64,000 nucleotides of DNA from Korobacter sp036501185 (GCA_036501185.1 DASYAU010000044.1:8596-72595), one strand, 5' to 3'; positions 7,176-15,773 are shown, counted from the first letter of the stretch. Made by a program: numbers and translations. Notes: generated by a model not told the origin, from the sequence alone.

Positions 7176-8530
7176 GCGCTCACGAATGAGTCGCGCTTTT
7201 TCAGCGGCACGCGGATCTCGATCTCCAGTCCTCCGCCCTCACGATTTTTCGCCACAATGGTTCCGCCATGCATCGCTGCGGCGCGTTGCGAAATCGAGAG
7301 TCCAAGTCCTCGTCCGCCAGAACCCTCGCTGCGCGATTCGGCGACGCGATAGAACGGATCAAAAAGCCTTCGCAGTGCCTCTGCAGGGACTCCGGGGCCG
7401 CGGTCTCGTACCGTGATAGAAACCTCGCGGTCGCAAATCAGTTCAACAATCACTTCTACCCTGCTATTCTCCGGCGAGTAGCGAAGAGCATTGCGAACCA
7501 CGTTCTCAATACAGCTCTTCAGCAGCGCTGGATTCCCATCGAGGGTCACCGCCGACGTGTGCAGATCCACGCTGACGTTACGCACGCGACCTTCGTAGTT
7601 GGCGTCGCGCACTATTTCGTTCAGCACCGTCTCCAGATTGGTCGGTTGCAGCTCGGCCCATTTCTCGCCTGCGTCTAGACGATTCAACATAAGGATCTGC
7701 TCGATCAGCCCATCCAGCTTTCGCAGCTCCGCGGACATTCTCTGTAGCGCTTCGGCGTCGCCATCCTGGGCCAATTCGAGCGCCACTCCGAGACGCGTAA
7801 GCGGGGAACGCAGTTCATGGGAAATATCTCCTAGCATCTGGCGTTGCGATTGCAGCAGCGTTTCGATGCGCTCTGCCATCTGATCGAACTCTTCCGCCAG
7901 CGAAACCAGTTCGTCTTTTCTCGGCGCAAGTTGCGCCGCTACCCGCACTGACAAATCTCCCTGTGCCGCTCTCCGCGCCGCTCCCTGCAGCACCTCTACC
8001 GGTCGCGCTATGTACCGCGCCAATGCGAAGCACAGCAGTCCGGCCACGCCCGCCATCAGCAATGCGCGCAGCAGCACGGCAGAAAGAGGCATGCCGCGCA
8101 TTGTGCGTCGTGCATGCGCGACGCTTGCAAGCACCGAGAAATTTCCTCGCGGCGTTTTCACGACCATCGCGCACTGCCATCCCAGCCGCAGCCGGCACTC
8201 GGTCTCCCCGGAAGAGTTCGCCTCGGTGAGCAGTTGCTTCTGCGCAAATGTTGGCTCGTCGCCGCGAACAATCGAGCCGTCCGGACCAATCACCGTGGTC
8301 TTCACATCGTGCAACGGCTGTTCGTTCGCCAGGTAGCGTTCCAGCCCATGTGTTCCATCCAATTCGTACGCCTGCACCGCGCTCCGCGCATAGAGATCAG
8401 CATAGTTCGCCACCCAATGTCGTAATAACGGCGTGCCGGTCACGAAGATCGCAAAAAAGTAGGAGGCGACCGTCAGCGCGATACTGGTTACAAAGAACCA
8501 CACGAAGATTTTTGCGAAAAGGCTTTTCAT
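7172..8530 (-). CDS. sensor histidine kinase, CpxA-like
   Basis: A 452-residue inner-membrane kinase. TM1 is at residues about 7-31, a periplasmic sensor at 32-145, TM2 at about 150-172, then HAMP (ARYIARPVEVLQGAARRAAQ, to about 225), the HisKA dimerisation helix with phospho-acceptor His238 (GDISHELRSPLTRL), and the HATPase domain (N box NVVRNALRYS, DRGPGVP, GGRGLGLSI). Family length and layout match CpxA/envelope-stress kinases; the periplasmic domain is not diagnostic of a signal. It follows the response regulator gene by 6 bases on the same strand, so the two form an operon. Confidence 0.93.
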   Translation of the reverse strand: MKSLFAKIFVWFFVTSIALTVASYFFAIFVTGTPLLRHWVANYADLYARSAVQAYELDGTHGLERYLANEQPLHDVKTTVIGPDGSIVRGDEPTFAQKQLLTEANSSGETECRLRLGWQCAMVVKTPRGNFSVLASVAHARRTMRGMPLSAVLLRALLMAGVAGLLCFALARYIARPVEVLQGAARRAAQGDLSVRVAAQLAPRKDELVSLAEEFDQMAERIETLLQSQRQMLGDISHELRSPLTRLGVALELAQDGDAEALQRMSAELRKLDGLIEQILMLNRLDAGEKWAELQPTNLETVLNEIVRDANYEGRVRNVSVDLHTSAVTLDGNPALLKSCIENVVRNALRYSPENSRVEVIVELICDREVSITVRDRGPGVPAEALRRLFDPFYRVAESRSEGSGGRGLGLSISQRAAAMHGGTIVAKNREGGGLEIEIRVPLKKRDSFVSA

Positions 8531-8536
8531 CGTCCC

Positions 8537-9220
8537 TCACCGCGCGTTGTACACGTAGCCGGTGCCGCGCACGCTTTGGATCCTCTCCGCGAGTCCGTAC
8601 TTCGTACCCAGCTTTTTGCGCAGATTGCTGATATGCATATCAACGCTCCGGTCCAGGAACGCCACTTCCCTTCCCAGCGCCTTTTCTGCAAGCTCATCGC
8701 GCGTAACGGTTTTCCCGGCGTCGCGCAAGAGCACTTGCAACACTTCGTACTCAGCGCTCGTGAGTTCCACCGGGTCGCCATCCTGCAGCACTACTCGTGT
8801 TCGCCTGTCGAGTTCCACGTCGCCCACTTTCAGCACGTCGGGCATCGCCGCATCCGGCAACCGACGTAGTACCGCACGAATGCGCGCCACCAGCTCGCGA
8901 GCACTGAAGGGCTTAGCCACGTAGTCGTCGGCCCCCAGTTCCAGGCCCTGGATGCGATACCGCTCTTCTCCCCGAGCGGTCAACATAATGATCGGCACCC
9001 GCGACGCAGCGCGAATCTTTGCGAGTACGTCGATCCCGTTGCCGCCCGGCAGCATGACGTCGAGTAACACCAAGCTCCACGTTTCGCTGGTCGCGCGGGT
9101 GAAGCCCGTCACCGCATCGTGTACGGCAGTGAGTTCTATCTGTTCGCGCCGCATCGAGCGGCCCAGCAGCGCGCAGAGTTCCTCGTCATCATCGATTAGC
9201 AGGATTGAAATACGTTCCAT
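8537..9220 (-). CDS. OmpR/CpxR-family response regulator
   Basis: A 227-residue regulator. The receiver domain (residues 4-118) has the acidic pocket IDDDEE, phospho-acceptor Asp54 (VLLDVMLPGG) and Lys in VAKPFSA. A C-terminal winged helix (about 130-227) carries ELTSAEYEVLQVLLRDAGKT and DMHISNLRKKLG. I chose ATG 9220 (GAGAAG upstream). ATG 9241 would add MSGNHEK but overlaps a plausible -10 (TACAAT on the minus strand, 9245-9240). It activates genes when phosphorylated by the downstream kinase. The direct repeat at 9293-9307 suggests it controls its own operon. Confidence 0.93.
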   Translation of the reverse strand: MERISILLIDDDEELCALLGRSMRREQIELTAVHDAVTGFTRATSETWSLVLLDVMLPGGNGIDVLAKIRAASRVPIIMLTARGEERYRIQGLELGADDYVAKPFSARELVARIRAVLRRLPDAAMPDVLKVGDVELDRRTRVVLQDGDPVELTSAEYEVLQVLLRDAGKTVTRDELAEKALGREVAFLDRSVDMHISNLRKKLGTKYGLAERIQSVRGTGYVYNAR

Positions 9221-9292
9221 CTTCTCGTGGTTTCCCGACATTGTATGCCGAGGCCTCCCCACCCAGTGAACGCCCAGGGGAGCTTCGCATTC

Positions 9293-9307
9293 GTCAGGAA
9301 CTGTCAG
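9293..9307 (-). promoter_or_regulatory. putative response-regulator box, copy 2
   Basis: GTCAG-GAACT-GTCAG, matching the box at 7161-7175 in 14 of 15 bases, located 73 bases upstream of the response regulator start. Tandem 5-mers at 10-base spacing are typical of OmpR-family dimers, suggesting autoregulation. Confidence 0.5.
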
Positions 9308-9338
9308 CAAAAAATAAGCGGCGCCCGGGAAGCGCCGC
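9308..9338 (-). terminator. intrinsic terminator of the phosphoesterase gene
   Basis: On the minus strand GCGGCGC-TTCCCGG-GCGCCGC (9338-9318) is followed by TTATTTTTT, a classic rho-independent terminator that isolates the phosphoesterase gene from the response regulator operon. Confidence 0.8.
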
Positions 9339-9368
9339 ATGGGAGAGAGAAGAGTCGTGCAGTGATAT

Positions 9369-10553
9369 TTAGAAAGTGAACATGTCCCGCATCTCGATCG
9401 TGGAACCCGGAGCGGCATTGCGCGCATTCAGGTTCGGCAGGCCCCAATTCCATTGAATGAAGCGAAGTATGGAAACGTTGTCCATCTGCACATGGGAAAT
9501 GTAGCCTGTTTTGCCGAGAGGCGAGATGACCATCATTGGGATCCGTATGCCATCCGAAATGCCGCCGACCGTTGGTGGTGGCACATGGTCATAAAAACCT
9601 CCGCCCTCGTCGAAATACACGATCACCGCCGTATCAGGCCATACCGGCGAGTTCTGGATACGCTGGATAAGCTTGTCGAAATACGCCGCACAAGTGGTGA
9701 TCGAATCGTTTCCGGGGTGGCAATTATGCCCGCCTCCTGGATTCACGAACGACACCGATGGCAGCGTCCCATTGTCCAACTCTGAATAGAACGTTGTGAT
9801 GTCCTGCATGTTCGCGCTGTTCTGCGTCGAGGTGAAATACTGGAACGGGTTCTCCGTCGCTACATATTGTCCACACACGGGAGGATTCAACTCCTCCTGG
9901 AACCACGCCCAAGTTACTGCGGCCGAGTTCATCTCATCGCCCACGTTTTGGTTGGTCAACGGGTGCGCCGTAGGATCGGACTTATTGCAAGGTCCGTAAG
10001 AAGGCTGCTCGCCAAATCTGTCGCCGGTGTCCGCCGCCGACACCATATACAAAGCCAGGTTTGGTTCTGTCGCCACCACGGGCTGGAAGAAATTGTCTGC
10101 CAACGCAAACTGCGTCGCGTAATTCCAGAACGTATCCACGCCGGCGATCGTGTTGTCGTAATGCCCCATGGCGACGTTGGTCTTCTCCGCCATGGCGAAG
10201 CCGTCCATCTTCCCGCCATCGATGCTGTCGTCGTAATAGGAATAGCCGTGAGGCATATCGGCTGGGTTTGGATCAGTGAGCAGATAAGATGTCACCGTGC
10301 CCGTGCCGGAAGCGCTCGTCTGGCTATAGCCGTGAGAAGTGGTATTCAACGGGTTCTGCACTCCTGGAAAGGTCGCGAACATCGCGTCGAAGGAGTGGTT
10401 CTGGAAAACAAGAATAATGACGCGTTTCACCGGCGACTGCGTCGTGCCGCCGAGGCCTGGCCCTTGTGCTCCGCTAGGCTCCATGGGACCACGGCACCCA
10501 ACGGCAAGTGCTAACAAGGCAATACTCGCCGACAACGTCCAATGCTTTCTCAT
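9369..10553 (-). CDS. lipoprotein phosphoesterase (acid phosphatase/phospholipase C-like, PF04185 type)
   Basis: A 394-residue exported protein with a lipoprotein signal (MRKHWTLSASIALLALAVGC, lipobox LAVGC). The phosphoesterase fold follows: VKRVIILVFQNHSFDAMFAT holds the metal-binding Asn and the start of the core, then NFFQPVVATEPN, VNPGGGHNCHPGND, VIVYFDEGGGFYDHVPPP (metal-binding DE..DH) and RIPMMVISP. Such enzymes hydrolyse phosphomonoesters or phospholipid head groups at the cell surface. It may scavenge phosphate in soil, but that is inference. Length fits the family. It is a single gene with its own terminator and long upstream region. Confidence 0.88.
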   Translation of the reverse strand: MRKHWTLSASIALLALAVGCRGPMEPSGAQGPGLGGTTQSPVKRVIILVFQNHSFDAMFATFPGVQNPLNTTSHGYSQTSASGTGTVTSYLLTDPNPADMPHGYSYYDDSIDGGKMDGFAMAEKTNVAMGHYDNTIAGVDTFWNYATQFALADNFFQPVVATEPNLALYMVSAADTGDRFGEQPSYGPCNKSDPTAHPLTNQNVGDEMNSAAVTWAWFQEELNPPVCGQYVATENPFQYFTSTQNSANMQDITTFYSELDNGTLPSVSFVNPGGGHNCHPGNDSITTCAAYFDKLIQRIQNSPVWPDTAVIVYFDEGGGFYDHVPPPTVGGISDGIRIPMMVISPLGKTGYISHVQMDNVSILRFIQWNWGLPNLNARNAAPGSTIEMRDMFTF

Positions 10554-10921
10554 CGTCTACAAATCCAGGGGAATAGATTGGCAGCTCTGCGGAGCAGCAT
10601 GGGATCAGGCGCAACCGCCGTGCCAAATAGTTCCCGTGCGCTGTCACTCCCGCATAAGCAGCTCACATTTCAGATGCTTACCCGGCTGGTTCTGCTGCCC
10701 ACAGGCCATGGTTGAAGACACGATTTGACCCATTGTGAGTACCGCAGTGCCCAATATGGAGAGTTCGTGGCCTACATTCCTGCGCTGACTTTGCAGCCGA
10801 CTGCTATTAGCGGTAACCTCATCTAAGTGAATTTCATCTGAGTAGCTGAGTGCGCAAGATTCTTCTGGCCAATTTTCCTCAGCGGAGTCATTTCAAACAC
10901 CTCAGTCGCATCGGAGCGAGC
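10554..10921. other. intergenic region without a recognised gene
   Basis: This 368-base gap lies between divergent genes (phosphoesterase to the left, secreted coiled-coil protein to the right). Frames through it look non-coding. I see no strong promoter, repeat or RNA structure, though both genes must start transcription here. Confidence 0.5.
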
Positions 10922-11590
10922 ATGTCCCCCAGTAAGTGCCCGTTGGTCATCTTCTTTCTTGTCACCCTCTGCATTGCTACCTTGCCCGCAACCGCGCAAC
11001 AATCTGCCGGCGATCCCTCCGCCGCCCTGAACTCTCTGGAGCAGACGGCGCACACCACGGCTTCCGATATCGCACATCTTCGTATTGACCGTTGGAAGGT
11101 CGACAGTAAGTCGAAGAACGACGCGCAGGCTGATCGCGACTCGCTCGAAAGGAACCTCACCAATGCGCTGCCCGAACTAATTGGAAAGGTGCGTCGGGCG
11201 CCCACGGACCTCACCGCCAATTTCGAGCTTTATCGCAACCTCGAAGTCCTTTCGATGATCTTCTCCCGCTTCGCCGAAACTACCGGGGCATTCGGCGGCA
11301 AAGATGAGTACTCCGCGCTCACGAACGATGTTGCCGGTCTCGATAGCGCTCGCAAGACGTTTACCGCGCGCATGGAATCGCTCACGGCCTCAGCCCAGGC
11401 AGAGCTCACGCAATATCGTTCACAGGCAAAGGCCACGCAGGCCGCGGCACCCCCGCCGAAGAAGATTGTCATTGACGACTCGGAGCCGGAGAAACCCAAG
11501 GCCGCCTCGAAAAAGAAGAAATCCTCCAAGCCGGCGAGCGCCGACGCAAGCACGCCCAGCACCACTAGTGCGAGCGCTCCGAAACAGTAG
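10922..11590 (+). CDS. secreted helical protein with Lys/Ala/Ser-rich tail
   Basis: A 222-residue protein starting at ATG 10922, which places a signal peptide at the N-terminus (CPLVIFFLVTLCIATLPATA, cleavage near TAQQ). In-frame upstream codons from 10850 would bury that signal. The mature part is helical and charged (residues about 25-165), followed by a low-complexity tail (PPPKKIVIDDSEPEKPKAA, KKKKSSKPASADAS). I do not recognise a family. The helix-rich body and basic tail suggest a periplasmic or envelope-associated protein. It lies 233 bases upstream of an ECF sigma gene on the same strand. Confidence 0.7.
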   Translation: MSPSKCPLVIFFLVTLCIATLPATAQQSAGDPSAALNSLEQTAHTTASDIAHLRIDRWKVDSKSKNDAQADRDSLERNLTNALPELIGKVRRAPTDLTANFELYRNLEVLSMIFSRFAETTGAFGGKDEYSALTNDVAGLDSARKTFTARMESLTASAQAELTQYRSQAKATQAAAPPPKKIVIDDSEPEKPKAASKKKKSSKPASADASTPSTTSASAPKQ

Positions 11591-11678
11591 CGGACATTAC
11601 TAAGCTATTGAAAATAAACAGACTCCCTGGGAAGCGGGGGCCTGTGATCTCGCCTTTTGATCGCAACGAAATCCCACC

Positions 11679-11707
11679 GGAACTTTCCTCAGCCGCATGG
11701 TGTCTTT
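11679..11707 (+). promoter_or_regulatory. ECF/RpoE-type promoter before the sigma factor gene
   Basis: GGAACTT (11679-11685), a 16-base spacer, then GTCTTT (11702-11707). The -35 equals the RpoE-family consensus and the spacing is right. It lies about 115 bases before the ECF sigma gene, suggesting autoregulation. Confidence 0.55.
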
Positions 11708-11823
11708 ATCTACATGCGGCACTTGTGGCGGGGTCGAAATCCGAAAGTGACCTTTGGCACCGCGGCGGGAGTTGCAGAACGATTGTTGCTGGGCCGGAAT
11801 CGCATTATCATTGAGGTGGCGCC

Positions 11824-12546
11824 ATGAGTGTTATGGCGGGTGCATCTGTGTCCGATCTCGCTAGCGCGATCGCAATCCGCAACGAAGAAGCTTCCATCGT
11901 CGCCGAGCTCAAGGCCGGCTCCGAAGCTGCGTACTCATGGCTCATCGCGCAGTATCACCAGCCCATCTACAGCCTGGTGTACCGCATCCTCGACGATCCT
12001 TCCGATGCCGCCGACACTACCCAGGAAGTTTTCATCAAGGTTTATCGCGGCATTGGCCGCTTCAACGCCGAGTCCAGCCTGAAGACCTGGATTTATCGCA
12101 TTGCCCTGCACGAAGCTTCGAATCAGCGCCGCTGGTGGTTCCGCCATAAGGGCCGCGAAACCTCCATCGAGGCCGCTACCGAAACCGAAGAGCACGTTCA
12201 CCCCATCGGAGTAAAAGACACCTTGGTGGACGACACCGACTCACCTTTCGACAGCGTGTTTCATTCCGAAGTTAGCGCTAAGGTGGAGGCCGAGCTCACG
12301 AATCTTCAGGAGCCTTATCGCACCACCGTTATCCTGCGCGACATCGAAGATCTCTCCTATGAGCAGATCGCCGAAATTACTGAAACTTCTCTCGGTACGG
12401 TGAAATCAAGATTGGTTCGTGGCCGCGAGGCGCTCAAGAAACGCCTGGTGCGCTACGTAAAGGATATGGGCCCTGAACTCGGGTTACGCTCGCCAGATGC
12501 AAGTCCGGCCCGTACCCATGGCAAAGATGTTGAGGTCCAGTTATGA
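11824..12546 (+). CDS. RNA polymerase ECF sigma factor, RpoE-like
   Basis: A 240-residue sigma-70 family protein with only regions 2 and 4. Region 2 (residues about 30-105) contains LIAQYHQPIYSLVYRILDDP, DAADTTQEVFIKVYRGIGRF and LKTWIYRIALHEASNQRRWW. Region 4 (about 155-215) contains LQEPYRTTVILRDIEDLSYE and IAEITETSLGTVKSRLVRGR. A linker of about 35 acidic residues separates them. It directs RNA polymerase to envelope-stress-type promoters. Its last codon overlaps the start of the anti-sigma gene (ATGA), the usual sign of a sigma/anti-sigma pair, and a matching promoter lies upstream. Confidence 0.93.
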   Translation: MSVMAGASVSDLASAIAIRNEEASIVAELKAGSEAAYSWLIAQYHQPIYSLVYRILDDPSDAADTTQEVFIKVYRGIGRFNAESSLKTWIYRIALHEASNQRRWWFRHKGRETSIEAATETEEHVHPIGVKDTLVDDTDSPFDSVFHSEVSAKVEAELTNLQEPYRTTVILRDIEDLSYEQIAEITETSLGTVKSRLVRGREALKKRLVRYVKDMGPELGLRSPDASPARTHGKDVEVQL

Positions 12547-13208
12547 ATTGTTCCGACACGAGGCCGCTACTTTCGTTATATCTTGACGGCGCCACTTCTC
12601 GGGACGAGAGGATGGCCGTCGAGCTTCACGTTCGCGGCTGTGCCGGCTGCCGCACGGAATTCGCTCAACTGCGTCGTACCCATCAGTTGGTCGCCTCCGT
12701 CGGACGCAAGCCCGCACCGCCCGATCTCGTTCTCCGTCTGCGCGTTGCTTTATCCCAGGAGATGGCTGCTAAGCGCCGCTCTCCCTGGGCAGGAGTCACG
12801 GTTCGTCTTGAGAACCTGTGCAACGCGTTCATGGTCCCCGCAGCCGCGGGCGTTGTTACCGCGGTGATTGTCTTCGGCCTGCTGATTGGTCTCCTCGTTC
12901 CCAATGCCATGCGGCAGGCGAACGACGTCCCAACCATGCTCTATACCCCACCGGAGATTTCCTTCTCTCCGTTCGGCCTCAACATGGGTTCGGTCAATGC
13001 TGACTCGCTCGTAGTGGAGGCTTATGTCGACGCCAACGGCCGCGTCCAGGATTACAAAGTTCTGTCCGCCCCCGATTCGGCGAAGGATTTAACTCCGGAA
13101 TTGAAGAACATGCTGATCTTCACCACCTTCAAGCCGGCCACCGCTTTCGGCCAGCCCACTGCCGGAAGAGCGATCCTGTCCTTCTCTAATATCCAGGTGA
13201 AAGGGTGA
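12543..13208 (+). CDS. zinc-finger anti-sigma factor with a TonB-C-like extracytoplasmic domain
   Basis: A 221-residue single-pass membrane protein. The N-terminus is a zinc-binding anti-sigma domain (Cys3, then HVRGCAGC giving the H-x3-C-x2-C motif). A transmembrane helix follows at about 97-120 (AGVVTAVIVFGLLIGLLVP). The outer part (about 145-221) reads DSLVVEAYVDANGRVQDYKV, LKNMLIFTTFKPATAFGQP and GRAILSFSNIQV, resembling the TonB C-terminal fold. It should hold the upstream sigma factor inactive until an envelope signal. The TonB-C-like outer domain is unusual and may be the sensor. Translationally coupled to the sigma gene. Confidence 0.88.
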   Translation: MNCSDTRPLLSLYLDGATSRDERMAVELHVRGCAGCRTEFAQLRRTHQLVASVGRKPAPPDLVLRLRVALSQEMAAKRRSPWAGVTVRLENLCNAFMVPAAAGVVTAVIVFGLLIGLLVPNAMRQANDVPTMLYTPPEISFSPFGLNMGSVNADSLVVEAYVDANGRVQDYKVLSAPDSAKDLTPELKNMLIFTTFKPATAFGQPTAGRAILSFSNIQVKG

Positions 13209-13224
13209 GTTTCAAATTCCACGA

Positions 13225-13251
13225 ACGCCGGCTGCGGCCGGCGTTTTTTTA
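13225..13251 (+). terminator. intrinsic terminator of the sigma/anti-sigma operon
   Basis: AACGCCGGC-TGCG-GCCGGCGTT (13225-13246), a nine-pair stem whose 3' arm runs into seven T (13245-13251), 17 bases after the anti-sigma stop. Confidence 0.88.
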
Positions 13252-13387
13252 TGGGTCCGTTTGATTCCCGCTCCTCTCGCCCGTAAACTGATACCAGCAT
13301 CCACACGATGGGACGCATCTGCAGGGGGCTGTTCTGGGCTTCATTTCTCGCTGTGCCACATCATTATCTGTCGCATTCGCACTGCTG

Positions 13388-14848
13388 GTGACGGCCGCCG
13401 CCCAGCAGCCCAGCAGCAAGGCCACGCTCGACACCAGCGAGGCGCTGTTCGCTGTCATGGTGGCTCTCAACAACTGCGGCTATAACGACGAAGTCGCCAT
13501 CTCCGCACCGGTGCGCCTCAAGATTCGCGGCGAAGTCGACTCCGCCCTCGCCGACAATCCGAAAGCGGCCGCCACCGAGCAGGACGTTTGCGCCTTCTAC
13601 CGCGATCACCAGCAGAACGACATCTCGCGCACCGTATCCGCCTACATTTCACTGGCCCTCCTGCTCAAGGACCCACCGGACTTCGCTACCAAGGTTCCCG
13701 AAGCCGACTTCCCACCCGACGCCAGCTTCGTGCTCGGAATCGTTTCGCCCTTGCAGCGTATGTACACCGAGGGCAAAATCCATTCCATTTGGGTGAAGCA
13801 CAAGCCGGAATACGATGCGCTCATCCAGCGCTACCACGCGCCCATGCGCGACATGATCTCCACCACCGATAAGTACTTACGTCTGCAGATCAGTGGCTAC
13901 ATGGGCCGTTCCTACAACATCCTCCTCGAGCCCATGATCGGTCCTTCGCTTGCCAACTCCCGGAATTACGGCAACGACTACTATTTCGTCGTCTCGCCAT
14001 CTGCTGCGAACCTCAAGATGCAGGAGATCCGCCACACCTACCTGCACTTCATCCTCGATCCCATGGCATACAAGCGCGGCACCGACATGAACCGCATCCG
14101 TCCGCTGCTTCTTTCCATCGCGAGCGCTCCGCTCGACAGTTCTTATAAAGAAGATCCGACCCTGCTTGTCACCGAGTCGCTGATCCGCGCCATCGAAGCC
14201 CGCACCATGCCCTTCGAGAAAGGCCAGGACAAGCGTGAGCAAGCCGTCGTCGATGCTGAAAGCGAAGGATTCATCCTCACCCAGTATTTCTACGACCGCC
14301 TCGCTGAGTTCGAGAAAGGTGAGCAGGGCCTGGAAGCCGCTTACGCCGACTGGCTGCATTTTCTTGACGTGGACCATGAGCGCAAGCACGCCCACTCCAT
14401 CGCCTTCACCGGTCATCCCACCAGCGAATTGCTTCAGGCTGCCGCTCCGAATCGCAATTCCATGCTCACGGAAGGCGAACAAGACCTGATTAAAGGCGAC
14501 CTCGACAACGCCGAAAAGATGGCGAACCACGTTTTGGAAGGCAAGGAAGAGGATGCCGCTCGCGCTTACTTCCTGCTGGCTCGCGTTGCCACCATGCGTG
14601 GAGACATGGAGGGCGCGAAGAGTTACTTCTATCTCGCGATCGATCGCGGTACCGATGCGCGCACGCGCGCATGGTCGCACATCTACCTGGGAAGGATTTT
14701 TGACCTCCAGGACAAACGCGAAGAAGCTCTCAAGCAATACAACCAGGCGCTGGCCGATGACGATCCCCGGCCCGATACCAAGGCAGCCGCCGAACGTGGC
14801 ATGAAATCACCGTATACCGCCCCGGTTAAGCATCCGCAAGCGCAGTAA
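13388..14848 (+). CDS. TPR-containing secreted or periplasmic protein of unknown function
   Basis: A 486-residue product from GTG 13388. In-frame codons upstream encode a convincing signal peptide (CATSLSVAFALLVTAAAQQP), but no ATG, GTG or TTG lies between the bounding TGA (13289) and 13388. A CTG at 13334 behind AGGGGG would give the full signal, so the true start may be non-canonical. Residues about 10-350 form an unrecognised domain with a degenerate zincin-like segment (IRHTYLHFILDP, not a true HExxH). The last 120 residues are tetratricopeptide repeats (EDAARAYFLLARVATMRGDM, RAWSHIYLGRIFDLQDKREE). A second TPR protein follows 19 bases later, likely in one operon. Confidence 0.75.
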   Translation: MTAAAQQPSSKATLDTSEALFAVMVALNNCGYNDEVAISAPVRLKIRGEVDSALADNPKAAATEQDVCAFYRDHQQNDISRTVSAYISLALLLKDPPDFATKVPEADFPPDASFVLGIVSPLQRMYTEGKIHSIWVKHKPEYDALIQRYHAPMRDMISTTDKYLRLQISGYMGRSYNILLEPMIGPSLANSRNYGNDYYFVVSPSAANLKMQEIRHTYLHFILDPMAYKRGTDMNRIRPLLLSIASAPLDSSYKEDPTLLVTESLIRAIEARTMPFEKGQDKREQAVVDAESEGFILTQYFYDRLAEFEKGEQGLEAAYADWLHFLDVDHERKHAHSIAFTGHPTSELLQAAAPNRNSMLTEGEQDLIKGDLDNAEKMANHVLEGKEEDAARAYFLLARVATMRGDMEGAKSYFYLAIDRGTDARTRAWSHIYLGRIFDLQDKREEALKQYNQALADDDPRPDTKAAAERGMKSPYTAPVKHPQAQ

Positions 14849-14867
14849 GCAACTCGGAGAACGAATT

Positions 14868-15773
14868 ATGAAAAAGGCATTCTTATCCACCGCACTCCTA
14901 CTGATGTCCGCCTCGGTCGCACTCGCGCAGAGCACTGCAGCGCCGGCCGCACAGTCGCAGCCTCCAGCCGCACAATCGCCAGCGCCGGCCGCTCCTGCCA
15001 CCGCTCCAGCTACGCCACAAACCAGCGTCAACGCCCCGAATGCCAAGGGCGCACCGCAGCCCAAGACGCAGGAGGAGTACAAGGCGTACCAGGCCGTGAT
15101 TACGAAAACCGACCCTGCGCAGTTCGAAACCGCTTCCGATGAGTTCGCGCAGAAGTATCCCAACAGCGATTTGCGCGTGGTGCTATTCAAACAACTGATG
15201 AACATGTATCGCGGCGCCGGTCAGACAGATCGCGCCATCGCCGCCGGTCGCAAGGCGCTGTCCATCGATCCCACCGACCCGGTTCCAAATGTCATGGTTG
15301 CCTTCTCCCTGGCCCAAAGCACCCACGACACCGATCTTGACCGCGACGATCGCCTGAATGAGGCGACTGCCGACGCCCAGCGCTCCATTGATAACGTCGA
15401 CAGCGGCATGGCGATTCCACCCAATACGCCTGCGGACCGTGTTATCGACGCCAAACGCGGAATCCAGGCGATGGCTTACGAAACTCTCGGCACGATCGCG
15501 ATGACGAAAAAGAATTTTCCGGCCGCTGAAGTCGCCTTCCGCAAGGGCATCGACGTCAACAAAGCCGAACCTGACGGCGTCCTTTACCTCCGCCTCGCCA
15601 TTGCTTTGGACAACGATAAGAAATACCAGGAAGCGCTCGACGCTACCGACAACGCCATCAAGTACAACCAGTCTGGCAGCGAAGCTCTTGATTTGGCCAA
15701 CAAAGAAAAGGCGCGCCTTCAGAAACTCGTAAGTACGCAACCGACCGCCACTCCGGGCCCCACGGCCCAGTAA
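14868..15773 (+). CDS. secreted TPR-repeat protein
   Basis: A 301-residue protein with a signal peptide (MKKAFLSTALLLMSASVALA, cleavage before QS) and an Ala/Pro/Gln-rich linker (residues 21-65). Tetratricopeptide helices follow to residue about 285 (GAGQTDRAIAAGRKALSIDP, MAYETLGTIAMTKKNFPAAE, YLRLAIALDNDKKYQEALDA). TPR arrays mediate protein-protein contacts; the partner is unknown. It lies 19 bases after another TPR protein and 39 bases before rnc, so it may belong to the same long transcript. Confidence 0.85.
   Translation: MKKAFLSTALLLMSASVALAQSTAAPAAQSQPPAAQSPAPAAPATAPATPQTSVNAPNAKGAPQPKTQEEYKAYQAVITKTDPAQFETASDEFAQKYPNSDLRVVLFKQLMNMYRGAGQTDRAIAAGRKALSIDPTDPVPNVMVAFSLAQSTHDTDLDRDDRLNEATADAQRSIDNVDSGMAIPPNTPADRVIDAKRGIQAMAYETLGTIAMTKKNFPAAEVAFRKGIDVNKAEPDGVLYLRLAIALDNDKKYQEALDATDNAIKYNQSGSEALDLANKEKARLQKLVSTQPTATPGPTAQ

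Noticed and set aside
9221..9427. N-terminal extension of the response regulator
   Set aside because: The extension covers the terminator and the regulatory box and does not resemble receiver proteins; ATG 9220 gives the standard start.
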